A DNA stretch of 64,000 nt from Treponema sp. UBA6367 (GTDB lineage Bacteria; Spirochaetota; Spirochaetia; Treponematales; Treponemataceae), in assembly GCA_002437725.1 (NCBI GenBank), contig DJRF01000030.1, positions 28,269 to 92,268 of the forward strand, written 5' to 3'. Shown here in pieces: positions 44,398 to 52,643 of the stretch (position 1 is its first letter; each line of letters begins with the position of its first letter). Below the pieces are notes generated by a model, which saw only the letters and a program-made list of their open reading frames with translations, made no database searches and was not told where the DNA came from. Position numbers and translations under genes: made by a program.

Positions 44398-45333
44398 TTG
44401 CTTAGTTATCTTCATGAATTTCACGCTGGCAACCATGCAGATATTTTAAAACATCTTGCGCTTCTTTATACAATCGACTACTTAAATAAAAAAGATAAGC
44501 CGTATTCTTTTTTTGATACACATTCAGGTTCTGCTCTTTACGACATAAAAAGTCGAAACGCCGAAAAGACAGGAGAAGCCGCTTTAGGAATTGAAAAACT
44601 TTTGCTGTCTGTAAAAAACAATGAGTGCAATAAAATTGTTTATGAACAGCTAGCGCCTTATATTAAGTTTGCTTCAGAATGTCTAAAAAAAGGTTTTTAT
44701 CCAGGCAGCCCTGCCTTTGAATTGAATTTTTTAAATAAAAACAGCGCTCTTTTTCTTACAGAACTTCACAGAACTGAGTATCAAAAACTATTAAACTCTG
44801 TAAATAAATTAAATGAATATAAGAAAATAAAAACAATAGTTGAAAATAAAGATGGATTTTCATTTTTAAAAGCGAATACGCCTCCTCAAATAAAGCGAGG
44901 GGCTATTTTGTGCGATCCAAGCTATGAAGAAGCATCTGATTACGAAAATGTTTCAAAAGTCCTTTCGTATGTGCATAAGCACTGGTCAGCAGCGATAATT
45001 ATTGTTTGGTATCCGTTGCTTGCAAATAAAATTGAACAGATTGAAATTATGAAGCAGTCAATTTATGCAGATGCTATGAAAATTAATCCAAATACTGAAG
45101 TTCTTGACGCAGCCTTGCTTGTAGACAGTCCTAGTAGCCATAAAGAAACGTCTTTAAAAGAATCTATAGGAAGTAAAACTCCTAGGCTTTATGGCAGCGG
45201 TATTTTCGTTTTAAATCCTTGCTGGGGCCTAAAAGAATTTTTAGAAAGTTCTCTTGAATATTTATCTTCAGTCCTTGCAAGAAATGAAAATGGCAGTTTT
45301 AGCGTAGCTTCATTGCCTTTATCTTTGCAATAA
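44398..45333 (+). CDS. rlmJ: 23S rRNA (adenine-2030-N6) methyltransferase RlmJ
   Basis: About 311 residues. The N-terminus LSYLHEFHAGNHADILKH is nearly that of E. coli RlmJ, which fixes the start at TTG 44398, with GGAGG 5 bp upstream, rather than an earlier ATG at 44386. The SAM site is FFDTHSGSALYD, and the catalytic motif is CDPSYEEASDY, where DPSY replaces the more usual DPPY. The enzyme methylates A2030 of 23S rRNA. Confidence 0.92.
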   Translation: MLSYLHEFHAGNHADILKHLALLYTIDYLNKKDKPYSFFDTHSGSALYDIKSRNAEKTGEAALGIEKLLLSVKNNECNKIVYEQLAPYIKFASECLKKGFYPGSPAFELNFLNKNSALFLTELHRTEYQKLLNSVNKLNEYKKIKTIVENKDGFSFLKANTPPQIKRGAILCDPSYEEASDYENVSKVLSYVHKHWSAAIIIVWYPLLANKIEQIEIMKQSIYADAMKINPNTEVLDAALLVDSPSSHKETSLKESIGSKTPRLYGSGIFVLNPCWGLKEFLESSLEYLSSVLARNENGSFSVASLPLSLQ

Positions 45334-45400
45334 CTTATAATAAAAAAGCTCTATTTTTGAGTAAAAAGGTAGAAACTTGTTTTTTTATAAAAATGAATAT

Positions 45401-45452
45401 GTCTAGTCAAGGTACGCTTACGCACAATACCTTGAAAGCGTTTTTTGCAGCT
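45401..45452. repeat. dispersed palindromic repeat, family 2
   Basis: GTCTAGTCAAGGTACGCTTA, then CGCACAATACCTTGAAAGCG, matches the copy at 24688. The AAGGTA...TACCTT arms pair. Located in the tyrS leader. Confidence 0.65.
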
Positions 45453-45500
45453 ATAAAAAACTTGGCTTTCTGCCTAAAAAATAAAATCAATGGGAAAAAT

Positions 45501-46736
45501 ATGACGTTATATGAAGATTTAAAATGGCGAGGCCTTATAAAAGACGTCGCTGGCGATGAAAATGAACTTAAAAATGTTTTAGATGGAAAGCCATTTAGTT
45601 TTTATTGGGGTACAGATCCTACCGCTGATTCTTTGCATTTAGGACATTATTCATCTCTTTGTATGGCAAAAAGGCTTGCAAATGCAGGACATCATCCAGT
45701 ATTGCTGTGCGGCGGCGCTACAGGTCGCATTGGAGACCCCCGCCCGACAGCTGAACGTGAAATAATTTCTGAAGAAGCTGTAACACACAATATAAAATGC
45801 ATTCATGACCAGATTGACCGCCTTATAGAAGGCAGGGCAGAAATGGTAGACAACTACGAATGGACAAAGGATTATACTTTTTTGAATTTTTTGCGAGACA
45901 TTGGAAAGTATGTAAACGTTAATTACATGCTAGATAAAGATATAATTCGGCGTCGCCTTGAAAATGGAATTACTTTTGCAGAATTTGCATATATGTTGCT
46001 GCAAGGTTATGACTTTATGCATCTTTATAAGGAAAAAAATTGCATAATGCAAGTTGCGGGAAGCGATCAGTGGGGAAATATAACTACTGGTGTAGACCTT
46101 ATTCGAAAAATATTGGACAAACAAGCTTACGCGTTCACAATGCCTTTGATTTTAGATTCAACTGGTAAAAAATTTGGAAAATCAGAAGGAAATGCGCTTT
46201 GGTTGAACAAAGAAAAAACTTCACCGTATGAAATTTATCAATATCTTATAAACTCTGATGATTCAAAAGTCCTTGAATATTTAAAAGTATTTACTTTCCT
46301 TTCAAAGCAGCAGATTGAAGATATTTATGCGCAGCAGCAAGCTGCTCCAGAGACAAGAATTGCGCAAAAAACTTTGGCGTGGGAAGTTGTAAAAGATATT
46401 CACGGAAAGCAAGAAGCTGATAACGCTGTTTCTGTAAGCCAAAAACTATTTGCAGGCGATTTTAAGGGGCTTAGCGTAAAAGACATAAAATCAGGAATGA
46501 AATCAGTTCCTTCTTTTAAAATAGAAAAAGAAGAACCTCTGATTGAAGTTCTTGTAAATAATAAAATTGCAAGTTCAAAACGCGAAGCTAGGGATTTTTT
46601 AAAGGCAAATGCAATTTCTGTTAATGGCGAAGTTGTGAACGATGAAAATATTCTAATCTCAAAGTCAATGGCAATCGATGAGCAGATTATTATATTTAGG
46701 CGTGGAAAGAAAAAATACTTTGTTGCGGAATTTTAG
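45501..46736 (+). CDS. tyrS: tyrosyl-tRNA synthetase
   Basis: 412 residues from ATG 45501 (GGGA 8 bp upstream); the upstream open frame to 45357 covers the repeat and is not coding. HIGH-type motif in DSLHLGHYSSL, KMSKS-type KFGKSEGNALWL, Tyr site QLLQGYDFMHL-like MLLQGYDFMHLY and AGSDQWGNITTG. A C-terminal S4 RNA-binding domain starts near residue 345. It charges tRNA-Tyr, whose level would be sensed by the attenuator at 14339. No T-box is seen upstream. Confidence 0.97.
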   Translation: MTLYEDLKWRGLIKDVAGDENELKNVLDGKPFSFYWGTDPTADSLHLGHYSSLCMAKRLANAGHHPVLLCGGATGRIGDPRPTAEREIISEEAVTHNIKCIHDQIDRLIEGRAEMVDNYEWTKDYTFLNFLRDIGKYVNVNYMLDKDIIRRRLENGITFAEFAYMLLQGYDFMHLYKEKNCIMQVAGSDQWGNITTGVDLIRKILDKQAYAFTMPLILDSTGKKFGKSEGNALWLNKEKTSPYEIYQYLINSDDSKVLEYLKVFTFLSKQQIEDIYAQQQAAPETRIAQKTLAWEVVKDIHGKQEADNAVSVSQKLFAGDFKGLSVKDIKSGMKSVPSFKIEKEEPLIEVLVNNKIASSKREARDFLKANAISVNGEVVNDENILISKSMAIDEQIIIFRRGKKKYFVAEF

Positions 46737-46741
46737 TTTTG

Positions 46742-47149
46742 TTATTTATGCCTGTTCTTTGTAAACAGGCTTTTAAACCATTCAAACAGCGATTTAAAAA
46801 ACTTTGCAATCTTTGCCCAAAAACTTGGATTGCGAAGTTTTTCAAGCCTTTTATAGCCTTCAAGAAGTTCTTCTTTTGTAAATTCTTTCCGCTGATTGTT
46901 TTCTTCAAGTTCCATTTCAAGCTGTTCTACATCTGAAAGGTTGTCCATTACAACTGCATTGATATTCGTCCAGCCCAGCTGTTTTGCGGCTTGAAGCCTT
47001 CGCTCTCCGGCAATTAATTCGTGATTGCTATTTATTGTAATTGGATTTAGAAGCCCGTAAGTTCTAAGGCTGTTTTTTAAAGCTTCCAAATCACCTAAAT
47101 CTTGTCGAATTCTTTTTTTTACTTTTATATCGTTTATATTAATCAGCAT
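46742..47149 (-). CDS. small ParB/Spo0J N-domain-like protein
   Basis: About 135 residues from ATG 47149, with TGGAG 6 bp upstream; an earlier in-frame ATG at 47236 overlaps the end of PBP1A and is less likely. The sequence INDIKVKKRIRQDLGDLEAL, YGLLNPITI and LIAGERRLQAAKQLGW is the ParB N-terminal nuclease-like/CTPase fold including the GERR box. There is no helix-turn-helix or dimerisation domain. The C-terminal 50 residues have aromatic and basic residues (FFKSLFEWFKSLF), possibly membrane-binding. It follows PBP1A by 28 bp. Not a full chromosome-partition ParB. Confidence 0.8.
   Translation of the reverse strand: MLININDIKVKKRIRQDLGDLEALKNSLRTYGLLNPITINSNHELIAGERRLQAAKQLGWTNINAVVMDNLSDVEQLEMELEENNQRKEFTKEELLEGYKRLEKLRNPSFWAKIAKFFKSLFEWFKSLFTKNRHK
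46750..46775 (+). terminator. short hairpin terminator for tyrS
   Basis: GCCTGTT pairs with AACAGGC around CTTTGTA, followed by TTTTAAA. It lies inside the last codons of the convergent ParB-like gene. Confidence 0.6.
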
Positions 47150-47177
47150 ATTTTTCTCCAATGACTTTGAAAATTCT

Positions 47178-49730
47178 CTATTGCATAAAGTAATTAAAGT
47201 CTGGCAATTCTTCAGGTTCTTCTGTTTGAACTGCATTTGAAGAATTGTTTTTGTTTGCTGCAGAACTTCCTGTGTTAATTCCCAAAAATGAAAGATCTAA
47301 CTGAAGAGGAGAGGTGTCTATTTTTGCCGTCATGTGCTGGCCTGACTGGTATTTTTCCCTTTGAAGCCTGGCTATTCCAAGCGCGCTTCCAGTCTTGTTA
47401 GAATGAATTGGGCAAATGGAAGTAGGCTGAGTTCCAGATAAGAACCATTGAGTTGTAAGATGAGAGCCACATTCTGGTGTCGGAATCATTCCGCTTTCAG
47501 AACAAACTGTACACTGAATTACACCTTCAGTTGGCTTTGGGAAATCTTTAAGAGGAAGACCTCTATGAATCTGCCTCATATAGTCACCCCAGGCAAAACC
47601 TGCAAGAGTTGCGCCTGTTATTTTTAGTCCTAAAGATTGCCCTGGCTTGTCAAAACCGAACCAGAACGCGGCTGTATTGTAAGGGGTAAAGCCTACAGTC
47701 CAAGCATCGGCCCAGTTTTGCGTAGTACCAGTTTTTCCTCCAGCTGGCATTGTGAATTTTTTGCCCTTTTCTGTTTTATAATCAAATTTCCAGCTTTGTG
47801 CAGAAAGCGTGCCAGGACCATGAACTGTATTTTCTAGCAGCTTGCTCATAACAAACGCAGTTTGTGGTGAAAGTGTTTGTATAGCTTCTCCTTTTGCAAG
47901 CTGTGCTTCTCTTATTTCTTTTTCTGGATTTAGAATAATATTTCCATTTTTATCTTCAACAGTTCTTATGCTCATCGGGGTAATTTCTTTTCCGCCGCTT
48001 GCAATTATGCTAAACGCTCTTGCCATTTCTATTGGACGAACTGAACAAACTCCAAGACCGATTGGGTAGCCTGGAACAAAGGCCCTGGAAGGCAACTCTT
48101 CTTTTGAAATTCCAAGCAGCGAAACTGCGCGGTTTATTGCTGCGTCAAAACCGATTGTATCCAAAACCTTTAGAGAAGGAACATTCATAGAGCGGCAAAG
48201 AGCGTACCAAACTTGAACGTTGCCTTCCCACTCACCTTTGAAATTCAAAGGAATATAAGGCTTTCCATCGGCAGTGTGGAATACTGTAGGAGTGTCAGAA
48301 ATTTCTGTTGCAGGTGTAAACTTTCTAGAATCTATAGCTTCTGTATAGTAAAGAGGTTTAAAAGATGAGCCTGGCTGAACTCTAGCCTGTACTGCGCGAA
48401 TAAACTGGTTTTCTTGGTCAAATTTTGAACCGCCAACAAGGGCTGTTATATAGCCAGTTTCATTTTCCAAAGAAATCATTGTGCCTTCAATAGTTGTTTT
48501 TTCGCTTTCTTTCTTTGTTTTAGAATTAGCTCTATTAACAATGCTTGTTTTTAGATTGTCAATTCCTGTCATCATTGAAACTATGTCGACTATAGGATTT
48601 ACGTCTGAAAGATACTTTCCTACAGATATAGATTCAGAGCGTTGTTCGCTGCCTTTTATTTTAGGAAGATTGAATGTAAGGCTTAATAATTCTGTAATTG
48701 GAATATACTTGTTCAACGCTAATGTATTGCGATTTGAATGTTCTTTTTGGTAAATGTTGTTTGCTTCTCTTATATAGCGGTCCATTACTTTTTGAGCCGC
48801 TTCTTGATGAGAAAGATTTAACGTTGTGTGCACTGTAAATCCGCTTGTATAGATATTTTGGCTGCCATAAATTAAATTGCCAAGTTCCCGGCGAACATAT
48901 TCGCTAAACCAAGGAGCTTTGTCATCTCTCATCATATATGCTGACGCGCTTGTTCTTGTGTAATCAAAGTTGCTCCAAAACGTGTCAAAAGATTCGTCTG
49001 CCTCTTCTTTATTTAAATATCCAAGCTTAACCATGCTGTTTAATACGTCTTTTTGTCTTTCCATCGCTCTGTTAGGATGGTCAAAAGGGTTATAAAAAGC
49101 CGGATTTGAAAGTTGAATTACTAAAATGGCAGCTTCTGCCGGGGTTATTTCTTCTGCACTGTGTCCAAAATAGTATTTTGAGGCGGCATTTACGCCGTAA
49201 GTTCCTCCTCCAAAATATATTTTATTTAGATAAAGTTCTAGAATTTCATTTTTAGAATATCGGCGTTCCATTTGAATGGCCCACCAAAGTTCTTTAATCT
49301 TTCTTGTTATAGACATTTCTGTTCTGTCGCAATACAAAGTTCCTGCAATCTGTTGCGTAAGTGTTGAACCGCCGCCTAAAGAACGGCCTGTCAGTTTTCC
49401 TACAACTGCACGCATAACAGCTTTATAGCTAAAACCTCTGTGTGAATAAAAAATTCTATCCTCGCGAGTTATAAGCGCGTCAATCATGTGCTGTGGAAGT
49501 TGATTCAAGGTTATAATTTCTCGTTTTTCGTCAGAAGAAAATTCAGTTATAAGTTCTCCGTTTATGTCTAACAATTTTGTAGGAAGAGCAGTGTCAAAAG
49601 ATGTAAAATATTCTGTATTTTTAATGTTTTGAGTTTCTGAAAGTCCCCAGCCAAGCAAGCAGCCTAAAGAAATCGCCGCAGCAAAAAGAAGACCAAACCA
49701 AACAAATGTAGATTTTCTGATTCCATTCAT
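47178..49730 (-). CDS. class A penicillin-binding protein 1A
   Basis: 850 residues. Membrane anchor at about 10-29, glycosyltransferase domain with REDRIFYSHRGFSYKA, GGSTLTQQ and KEIL-type KNEILELYLN, then a transpeptidase domain with GSSFKP (Ser about residue 456) and KTGTTQNWADAW. It polymerises and cross-links peptidoglycan in the periplasm. The C-terminus is extended by about 80 residues that are Ser/Asn-rich and contain four cysteines (CTVCSESG, TPECGS, ICP). First gene of a minus-strand pair with the ParB-like gene. Confidence 0.95.
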   Translation of the reverse strand: MNGIRKSTFVWFGLLFAAAISLGCLLGWGLSETQNIKNTEYFTSFDTALPTKLLDINGELITEFSSDEKREIITLNQLPQHMIDALITREDRIFYSHRGFSYKAVMRAVVGKLTGRSLGGGSTLTQQIAGTLYCDRTEMSITRKIKELWWAIQMERRYSKNEILELYLNKIYFGGGTYGVNAASKYYFGHSAEEITPAEAAILVIQLSNPAFYNPFDHPNRAMERQKDVLNSMVKLGYLNKEEADESFDTFWSNFDYTRTSASAYMMRDDKAPWFSEYVRRELGNLIYGSQNIYTSGFTVHTTLNLSHQEAAQKVMDRYIREANNIYQKEHSNRNTLALNKYIPITELLSLTFNLPKIKGSEQRSESISVGKYLSDVNPIVDIVSMMTGIDNLKTSIVNRANSKTKKESEKTTIEGTMISLENETGYITALVGGSKFDQENQFIRAVQARVQPGSSFKPLYYTEAIDSRKFTPATEISDTPTVFHTADGKPYIPLNFKGEWEGNVQVWYALCRSMNVPSLKVLDTIGFDAAINRAVSLLGISKEELPSRAFVPGYPIGLGVCSVRPIEMARAFSIIASGGKEITPMSIRTVEDKNGNIILNPEKEIREAQLAKGEAIQTLSPQTAFVMSKLLENTVHGPGTLSAQSWKFDYKTEKGKKFTMPAGGKTGTTQNWADAWTVGFTPYNTAAFWFGFDKPGQSLGLKITGATLAGFAWGDYMRQIHRGLPLKDFPKPTEGVIQCTVCSESGMIPTPECGSHLTTQWFLSGTQPTSICPIHSNKTGSALGIARLQREKYQSGQHMTAKIDTSPLQLDLSFLGINTGSSAANKNNSSNAVQTEEPEELPDFNYFMQ

Positions 49731-49796
49731 AATCTGTTAATAATAAGTGATAACGTTTCTTTAGTCAATTAATGCGATAAGCTGTTAAAATGCAGT

Positions 49797-49880
49797 AAAA
49801 AAAAGGCACGGTCGCAGCCGTGCCAATGCCCATCAGGCAATCGAGGACATGGGTGGGAGGGGAAAATGTCCTCGATATTT
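49797..49880 (-). ncRNA. candidate small RNA with a C-rich hairpin loop
   Basis: Read on the minus strand: an 11-bp perfect stem ATCGAGGACAT/ATGTCCTCGAT (49876-49866 with 49850-49840) presents the 15-nt loop UUUCCCCUCCCACCC. A small hairpin UGCC-UGAUG-GGCA (49839-49827) follows. Then comes GGCACGG-CUGCGA-CCGUGCC (49824-49805) and eight U, a canonical terminator. The block is much richer in G+C than its surroundings. It could be an independent sRNA or the processed 3' end of the PEGA-gene mRNA; the promoter is not convincing. C-rich loops of this kind pair with Shine-Dalgarno sequences in Firmicute sRNAs. Confidence 0.65.
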
Positions 49881-49932
49881 ATATTGTCGTCTAATAGCAG
49901 AAAAAACTTTAATATTTTTTAATTTGTAAAAA

Positions 49933-50919
49933 TTACTCATCCGTAATTTCAAGATTTACAGAAAGATTTATAGAATATGTCTTTCCTTTTTGAATGTTTA
50001 CATTTCTAATTAATTCATAGCCTCCTATAAGGCATTTTATTTTGTGTTCACCCTCTGAAATTTCTGTTTCCTGTCCAAAATCTGTAAACTTTTCTTCATC
50101 TATAAAGACTTCTGCATTGCTTGGAGCTGTTACTATTATTGTAGGTGTTGTGCTTTTTAAAATAATTTCCAAAGAAGTTGATTTTGCTTGTTCTATATAA
50201 ACGGAACGAACTTCACTTCTGTAGCCTTCTGCTTGAATACTAACATTGTGCATTCCTGTGGAAAGCAAGAGAGGTGTTTTTGCTAGGTCTGTCTGTTCAT
50301 CATCTATAAAAAGTTGATAATCAATGTTCTCGTTTTTGTTGTTAAAAACTGAAAGGTTAAGGCTTCCTTTGTTTATAAGAATAGGCTTTACACTTATTTT
50401 TAAATTTGCATTTAAAGTTGATTCAGGAATTCCTTTCATTGCTGGTTGAAATCTTATAAATGTATATTTTTTTTTAATGTTTGGAATTACGTTTATTTTT
50501 GATGTGTATGGAGAATCTTTTATGGAATTGTTTTGTTTTAAAGGAATTTGCATTATCCAATTAAATTTCGAAGGCAGTGGTGTTATAAAAATTTTACTTC
50601 CTGAATAGTCTATTTGAGAACTTGATGGAACTGGTTTTATGTTGTCATATATTGAACAGGCAACGGAGTCTTGCCAAGAAGAAATTTCTGTAGGTATCTG
50701 AATTTTAACTTCAATTCCTTCAATATAGGTTAAGTCTTCAGGAAAAAATATTGCAATGCTGTCGTTTATACCTATTGTTGCAGTTTGTTCCTGCGATGAT
50801 GAGTCTGAAATTGTAAATGGAACAACTTTTCTTACACGAAAAAAATCTTCAGCGCATAAAAAATTTGCTAAAAAAAGAGAAAACAATATAGATAAAATTC
50901 TTAATTTTTTATTGAACAT
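49933..50919 (-). CDS. exported PEGA-domain protein
   Basis: About 328 residues from ATG 50919, with AAAGG 5 bp upstream; ATG 50943 has none. A signal peptide (LRILSILFSLFLANFLCAED) predicts export. The C-terminal 150 residues hold two PEGA-type repeats, TDLAKTPLLLSTGMHNVSIQAEG and PSNAEVFIDEEKF with GEHKIKCLIGGY. The middle is beta-rich with no known motif. Periplasmic or surface-linked role inferred. Its 3' region leads into the sRNA candidate and a strong terminator. Confidence 0.8.
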   Translation of the reverse strand: MFNKKLRILSILFSLFLANFLCAEDFFRVRKVVPFTISDSSSQEQTATIGINDSIAIFFPEDLTYIEGIEVKIQIPTEISSWQDSVACSIYDNIKPVPSSSQIDYSGSKIFITPLPSKFNWIMQIPLKQNNSIKDSPYTSKINVIPNIKKKYTFIRFQPAMKGIPESTLNANLKISVKPILINKGSLNLSVFNNKNENIDYQLFIDDEQTDLAKTPLLLSTGMHNVSIQAEGYRSEVRSVYIEQAKSTSLEIILKSTTPTIIVTAPSNAEVFIDEEKFTDFGQETEISEGEHKIKCLIGGYELIRNVNIQKGKTYSINLSVNLEITDE

Positions 50920-50924
50920 AAAAA

Positions 50925-50975
50925 CCTTTACGCTTTTATTCATTTTTCTAAAAGCTCAACTTTCAATCTAATAAC
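50925..50975. repeat. right-end fragment of dispersed repeat family 1
   Basis: TACGCTTTTATTCATTTTTC and AAAGCTCAACTTTCAATC match the right part of the short copy at 11169. The stop codon of the M23 peptidase gene lies in it, and it abuts the PEGA gene start. Confidence 0.45.
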
Positions 50976-51885
50976 TAAGCATTTGCGCAGGATCTTTTGC
51001 AACGCCATTTTGCCTTATTTCAAAGTGAAGGTGAGGTCCTGTAACAGCTCCTGTTTTTCCCGTCAGTCCGATTATAGAACCCTTTGAAACAACTTCACCT
51101 TTTTGTACAAAAATTTTGCTAAGATGCGCATAAACACTTGTTATTCCGCTTGCGTGAGAAATTATGACGTAATTTCCAAAAATTTTGTCATTTTTTACGC
51201 AAGCAGTTACAGTTCCCGATTTGCAAGCATAGGTTTTTGTTCCCTCTTTTGCAGCAAAGTCAATCCCTTTATGAAATTTCCATCTTCCATAAACAGGACT
51301 TGTTCTGTAGCCAAAATTCGAAGTAACTCTTATGCTATCCAACGGAAGGCACATCGATGAGTCAAGAAAAAATGCTCGTTGGGTAGGCGAAAAACGCAGA
51401 TTTGGTAAAAAACAGAAACTTGTATCATCTATAATATAGCACGAGTTTAAATTTTTTTCCATAAAATCCGAATATTCTGTGTAAAGTAAAGTTTCAAGAG
51501 AAGTTTCTGGATTTTTTGTAATAAAAACTCCTTTTACAGAGGGGATTAAAAGTTTTTTGCCTTGAATTTTTTCTGAAATATTGCTGATTTTATTTAGACT
51601 TGCAATTGTGTCGTAAGGGATTCCTGTCGCTGCATGAATGGAAAAAAGTGTATCGTTTTTTTTAGGCGTATATGTATAAAATTCAATCAATAAATCTGAA
51701 GTTCTTTTTGCAATGTTTTTTTCATTGTACTCAATTGTTTGTAAAAGCTGCTTAAAGATTATATTTTTTGAAGATAGTTCTTGTATGCTTGGAAAATTTT
51801 TGCTTTCTAATTGCACTTCTTGCGAGTAAATATTAAAAATTGAAAAAAAAACAAGAATTAAAGACAAAAAAAACAGTTTTTTCAT
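50968..51885 (-). CDS. exported LysM-M23 peptidase
   Basis: 305 residues: signal peptide MKKLFFLSLILVFFSIFNI, a LysM module at about 72-115 (YTPKKNDTLFSIHAATGIPY), and a C-terminal M23 domain. Zinc ligands are in FHKGIDFA (HxxxD), and the second motif is GPHLHFEI (HxH); VYAHLS supplies a further His. Such proteins cut peptidoglycan cross-links or act as NlpD-like activators. The zinc residues are intact, so activity is likely. The neighbouring small membrane protein ends 1 bp upstream. Confidence 0.92.
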   Translation of the reverse strand: MKKLFFLSLILVFFSIFNIYSQEVQLESKNFPSIQELSSKNIIFKQLLQTIEYNEKNIAKRTSDLLIEFYTYTPKKNDTLFSIHAATGIPYDTIASLNKISNISEKIQGKKLLIPSVKGVFITKNPETSLETLLYTEYSDFMEKNLNSCYIIDDTSFCFLPNLRFSPTQRAFFLDSSMCLPLDSIRVTSNFGYRTSPVYGRWKFHKGIDFAAKEGTKTYACKSGTVTACVKNDKIFGNYVIISHASGITSVYAHLSKIFVQKGEVVSKGSIIGLTGKTGAVTGPHLHFEIRQNGVAKDPAQMLSY

Positions 51886-51886
51886 G

Positions 51887-52123
51887 CTATTTTTTTAGAT
51901 TTATTTTTTTAGAAAGGACTATTTTTTTTACAATAAAAAACAGGATAAGTGCTAGTATTAAAATTAAAACAACTGCCGTGTAAAGGCTTGGAAAATTTAC
52001 GGCAAAGAACCATAGTGGCCAAACTATTGCAATTCCTATAGCTGTGCAAAGACAAATTAAAAAAATTGCTTTTAAAACAAAAATGGATTTAGATTTTAGT
52101 TTAAAAAGAAAACTTTGCTTCAT
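51887..52123 (-). CDS. small membrane protein, unknown
   Basis: 78 residues with two hydrophobic helices (about 15-38 and 44-66) flanked by Lys-rich ends; both ends are likely cytoplasmic. Not recognised. It directly precedes the M23 peptidase gene, with 1 bp between stop and start, so the two are probably translated together. Upstream is the hairpin at 52135-52198. Confidence 0.6.
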   Translation of the reverse strand: MKQSFLFKLKSKSIFVLKAIFLICLCTAIGIAIVWPLWFFAVNFPSLYTAVVLILILALILFFIVKKIVLSKKINLKK

Positions 52124-52134
52124 TTTTTTGCAGA

Positions 52135-52198
52135 GGCTGCCTAATAGCTTTTATGAATAACAGTTTTTATTTCAAAAAGTTATCAGGCAGCCGTTTTT
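52135..52198. terminator. hairpin between ferredoxin and the small membrane protein
   Basis: GGCTGCCTAATA pairs with TATCAGGCAGCC around a long A/T loop. On the plus side it is followed by GTTTTTCC, and on the minus side by CTCTGCAAAA; the fit as a terminator is better for plus-strand transcripts though the adjacent genes are minus-strand. It may limit read-through from ferredoxin. Confidence 0.5.
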
Positions 52199-52211
52199 CC
52201 TTATAAGCTGG

Positions 52212-52379
52212 TTATTCAGAAATTGCTTCAGCAGGGCAAACAGATGCGCAAGAACCGCAACTGATGCACTTTCCTTCATCAATTACTCTTTTATCGCCTT
52301 GTTCTGAAATTGCTTCTACAGGACATTCTGGTTCACATGCACCGCAATTTACACACTGATCACCAATTTTGTATGCCAT
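52212..52379 (-). CDS. 2[4Fe-4S] ferredoxin
   Basis: 55 residues from ATG 52379, GGGAG 7 bp upstream; the open frame extending to 52544 is leader. Two cluster motifs are complete: CVNCGACEPECP and CISCGSCASVCP. It is a clostridial-type low-potential electron carrier for anaerobic metabolism. It stands alone with its own promoter and a 175-nt structured leader related to that of the FHA gene. Confidence 0.97.
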   Translation of the reverse strand: MAYKIGDQCVNCGACEPECPVEAISEQGDKRVIDEGKCISCGSCASVCPAEAISE

Positions 52380-52383
52380 ATTT

Positions 52384-52555
52384 TGACTCCCATAAAAAGT
52401 CAAAGAGAAAGATGGCAATAAATTGCCATAACAATTTTCGATTTGACTTTTTAAGCTGTTTCGCAACGAAGTGAGAAACAACAGATAATAAGAAAGTTTG
52501 CAACGCAAACTTGTTAATAAAAACTTTGATGCTATTTCAATCACCGTTTTTACTG
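52384..52555 (-). ncRNA. structured 5' leader of ferredoxin, related to the FHA leader
   Basis: Read on the minus strand: hairpin A AAAAAC...GTTTTT (near 52551-52513), hairpin B AAGTTTGC-GTT-GCAAACTT (52512-52493), hairpin C GTTGTTTC...GAAACAGC, hairpin D AAAAAGTCAAA with TTTGACTTTTT enclosing ATGGCAAT-TT-ATTGCCAT, then ATGGGAG. About 80 nt of the core differs from the FHA leader at only a few places; the inner part of hairpin D has been replaced by a different but still self-complementary stem. This is the pattern expected of a conserved RNA structure. Confidence 0.65.
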
Positions 52556-52561
52556 ACTTTC

Positions 52562-52590
52562 AATATATCCTAGAAATTTATAATTTGCAA
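52562..52590 (-). promoter_or_regulatory. promoter of the ferredoxin leader
   Basis: On the minus strand TTGCAA (52590-52585) and TATATT (52567-52562) are 17 bp apart; the start is expected near 52555. Confidence 0.6.
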
Positions 52591-52643
52591 GTAAATTAAA
52601 AGAAACTAAAATTTTACAAATTGCATAAAACATAACATTTAGG

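Noticed and set aside
45340..45500. T-box riboswitch before tyrS (also checked for leuS and valS)
   Set aside because: The tyrS gap contains a family 2 repeat and no T-box core sequence or specifier loop; the leuS and valS upstream gaps are too short.
49840..49876. G-quadruplex or plus-strand RNA from the G-rich stretch GGGTGGGAGGGG
   Set aside because: Only three G-runs are present, and the terminator polarity (U8) shows that the minus strand is the transcribed one, where the stretch is a C-rich hairpin loop.
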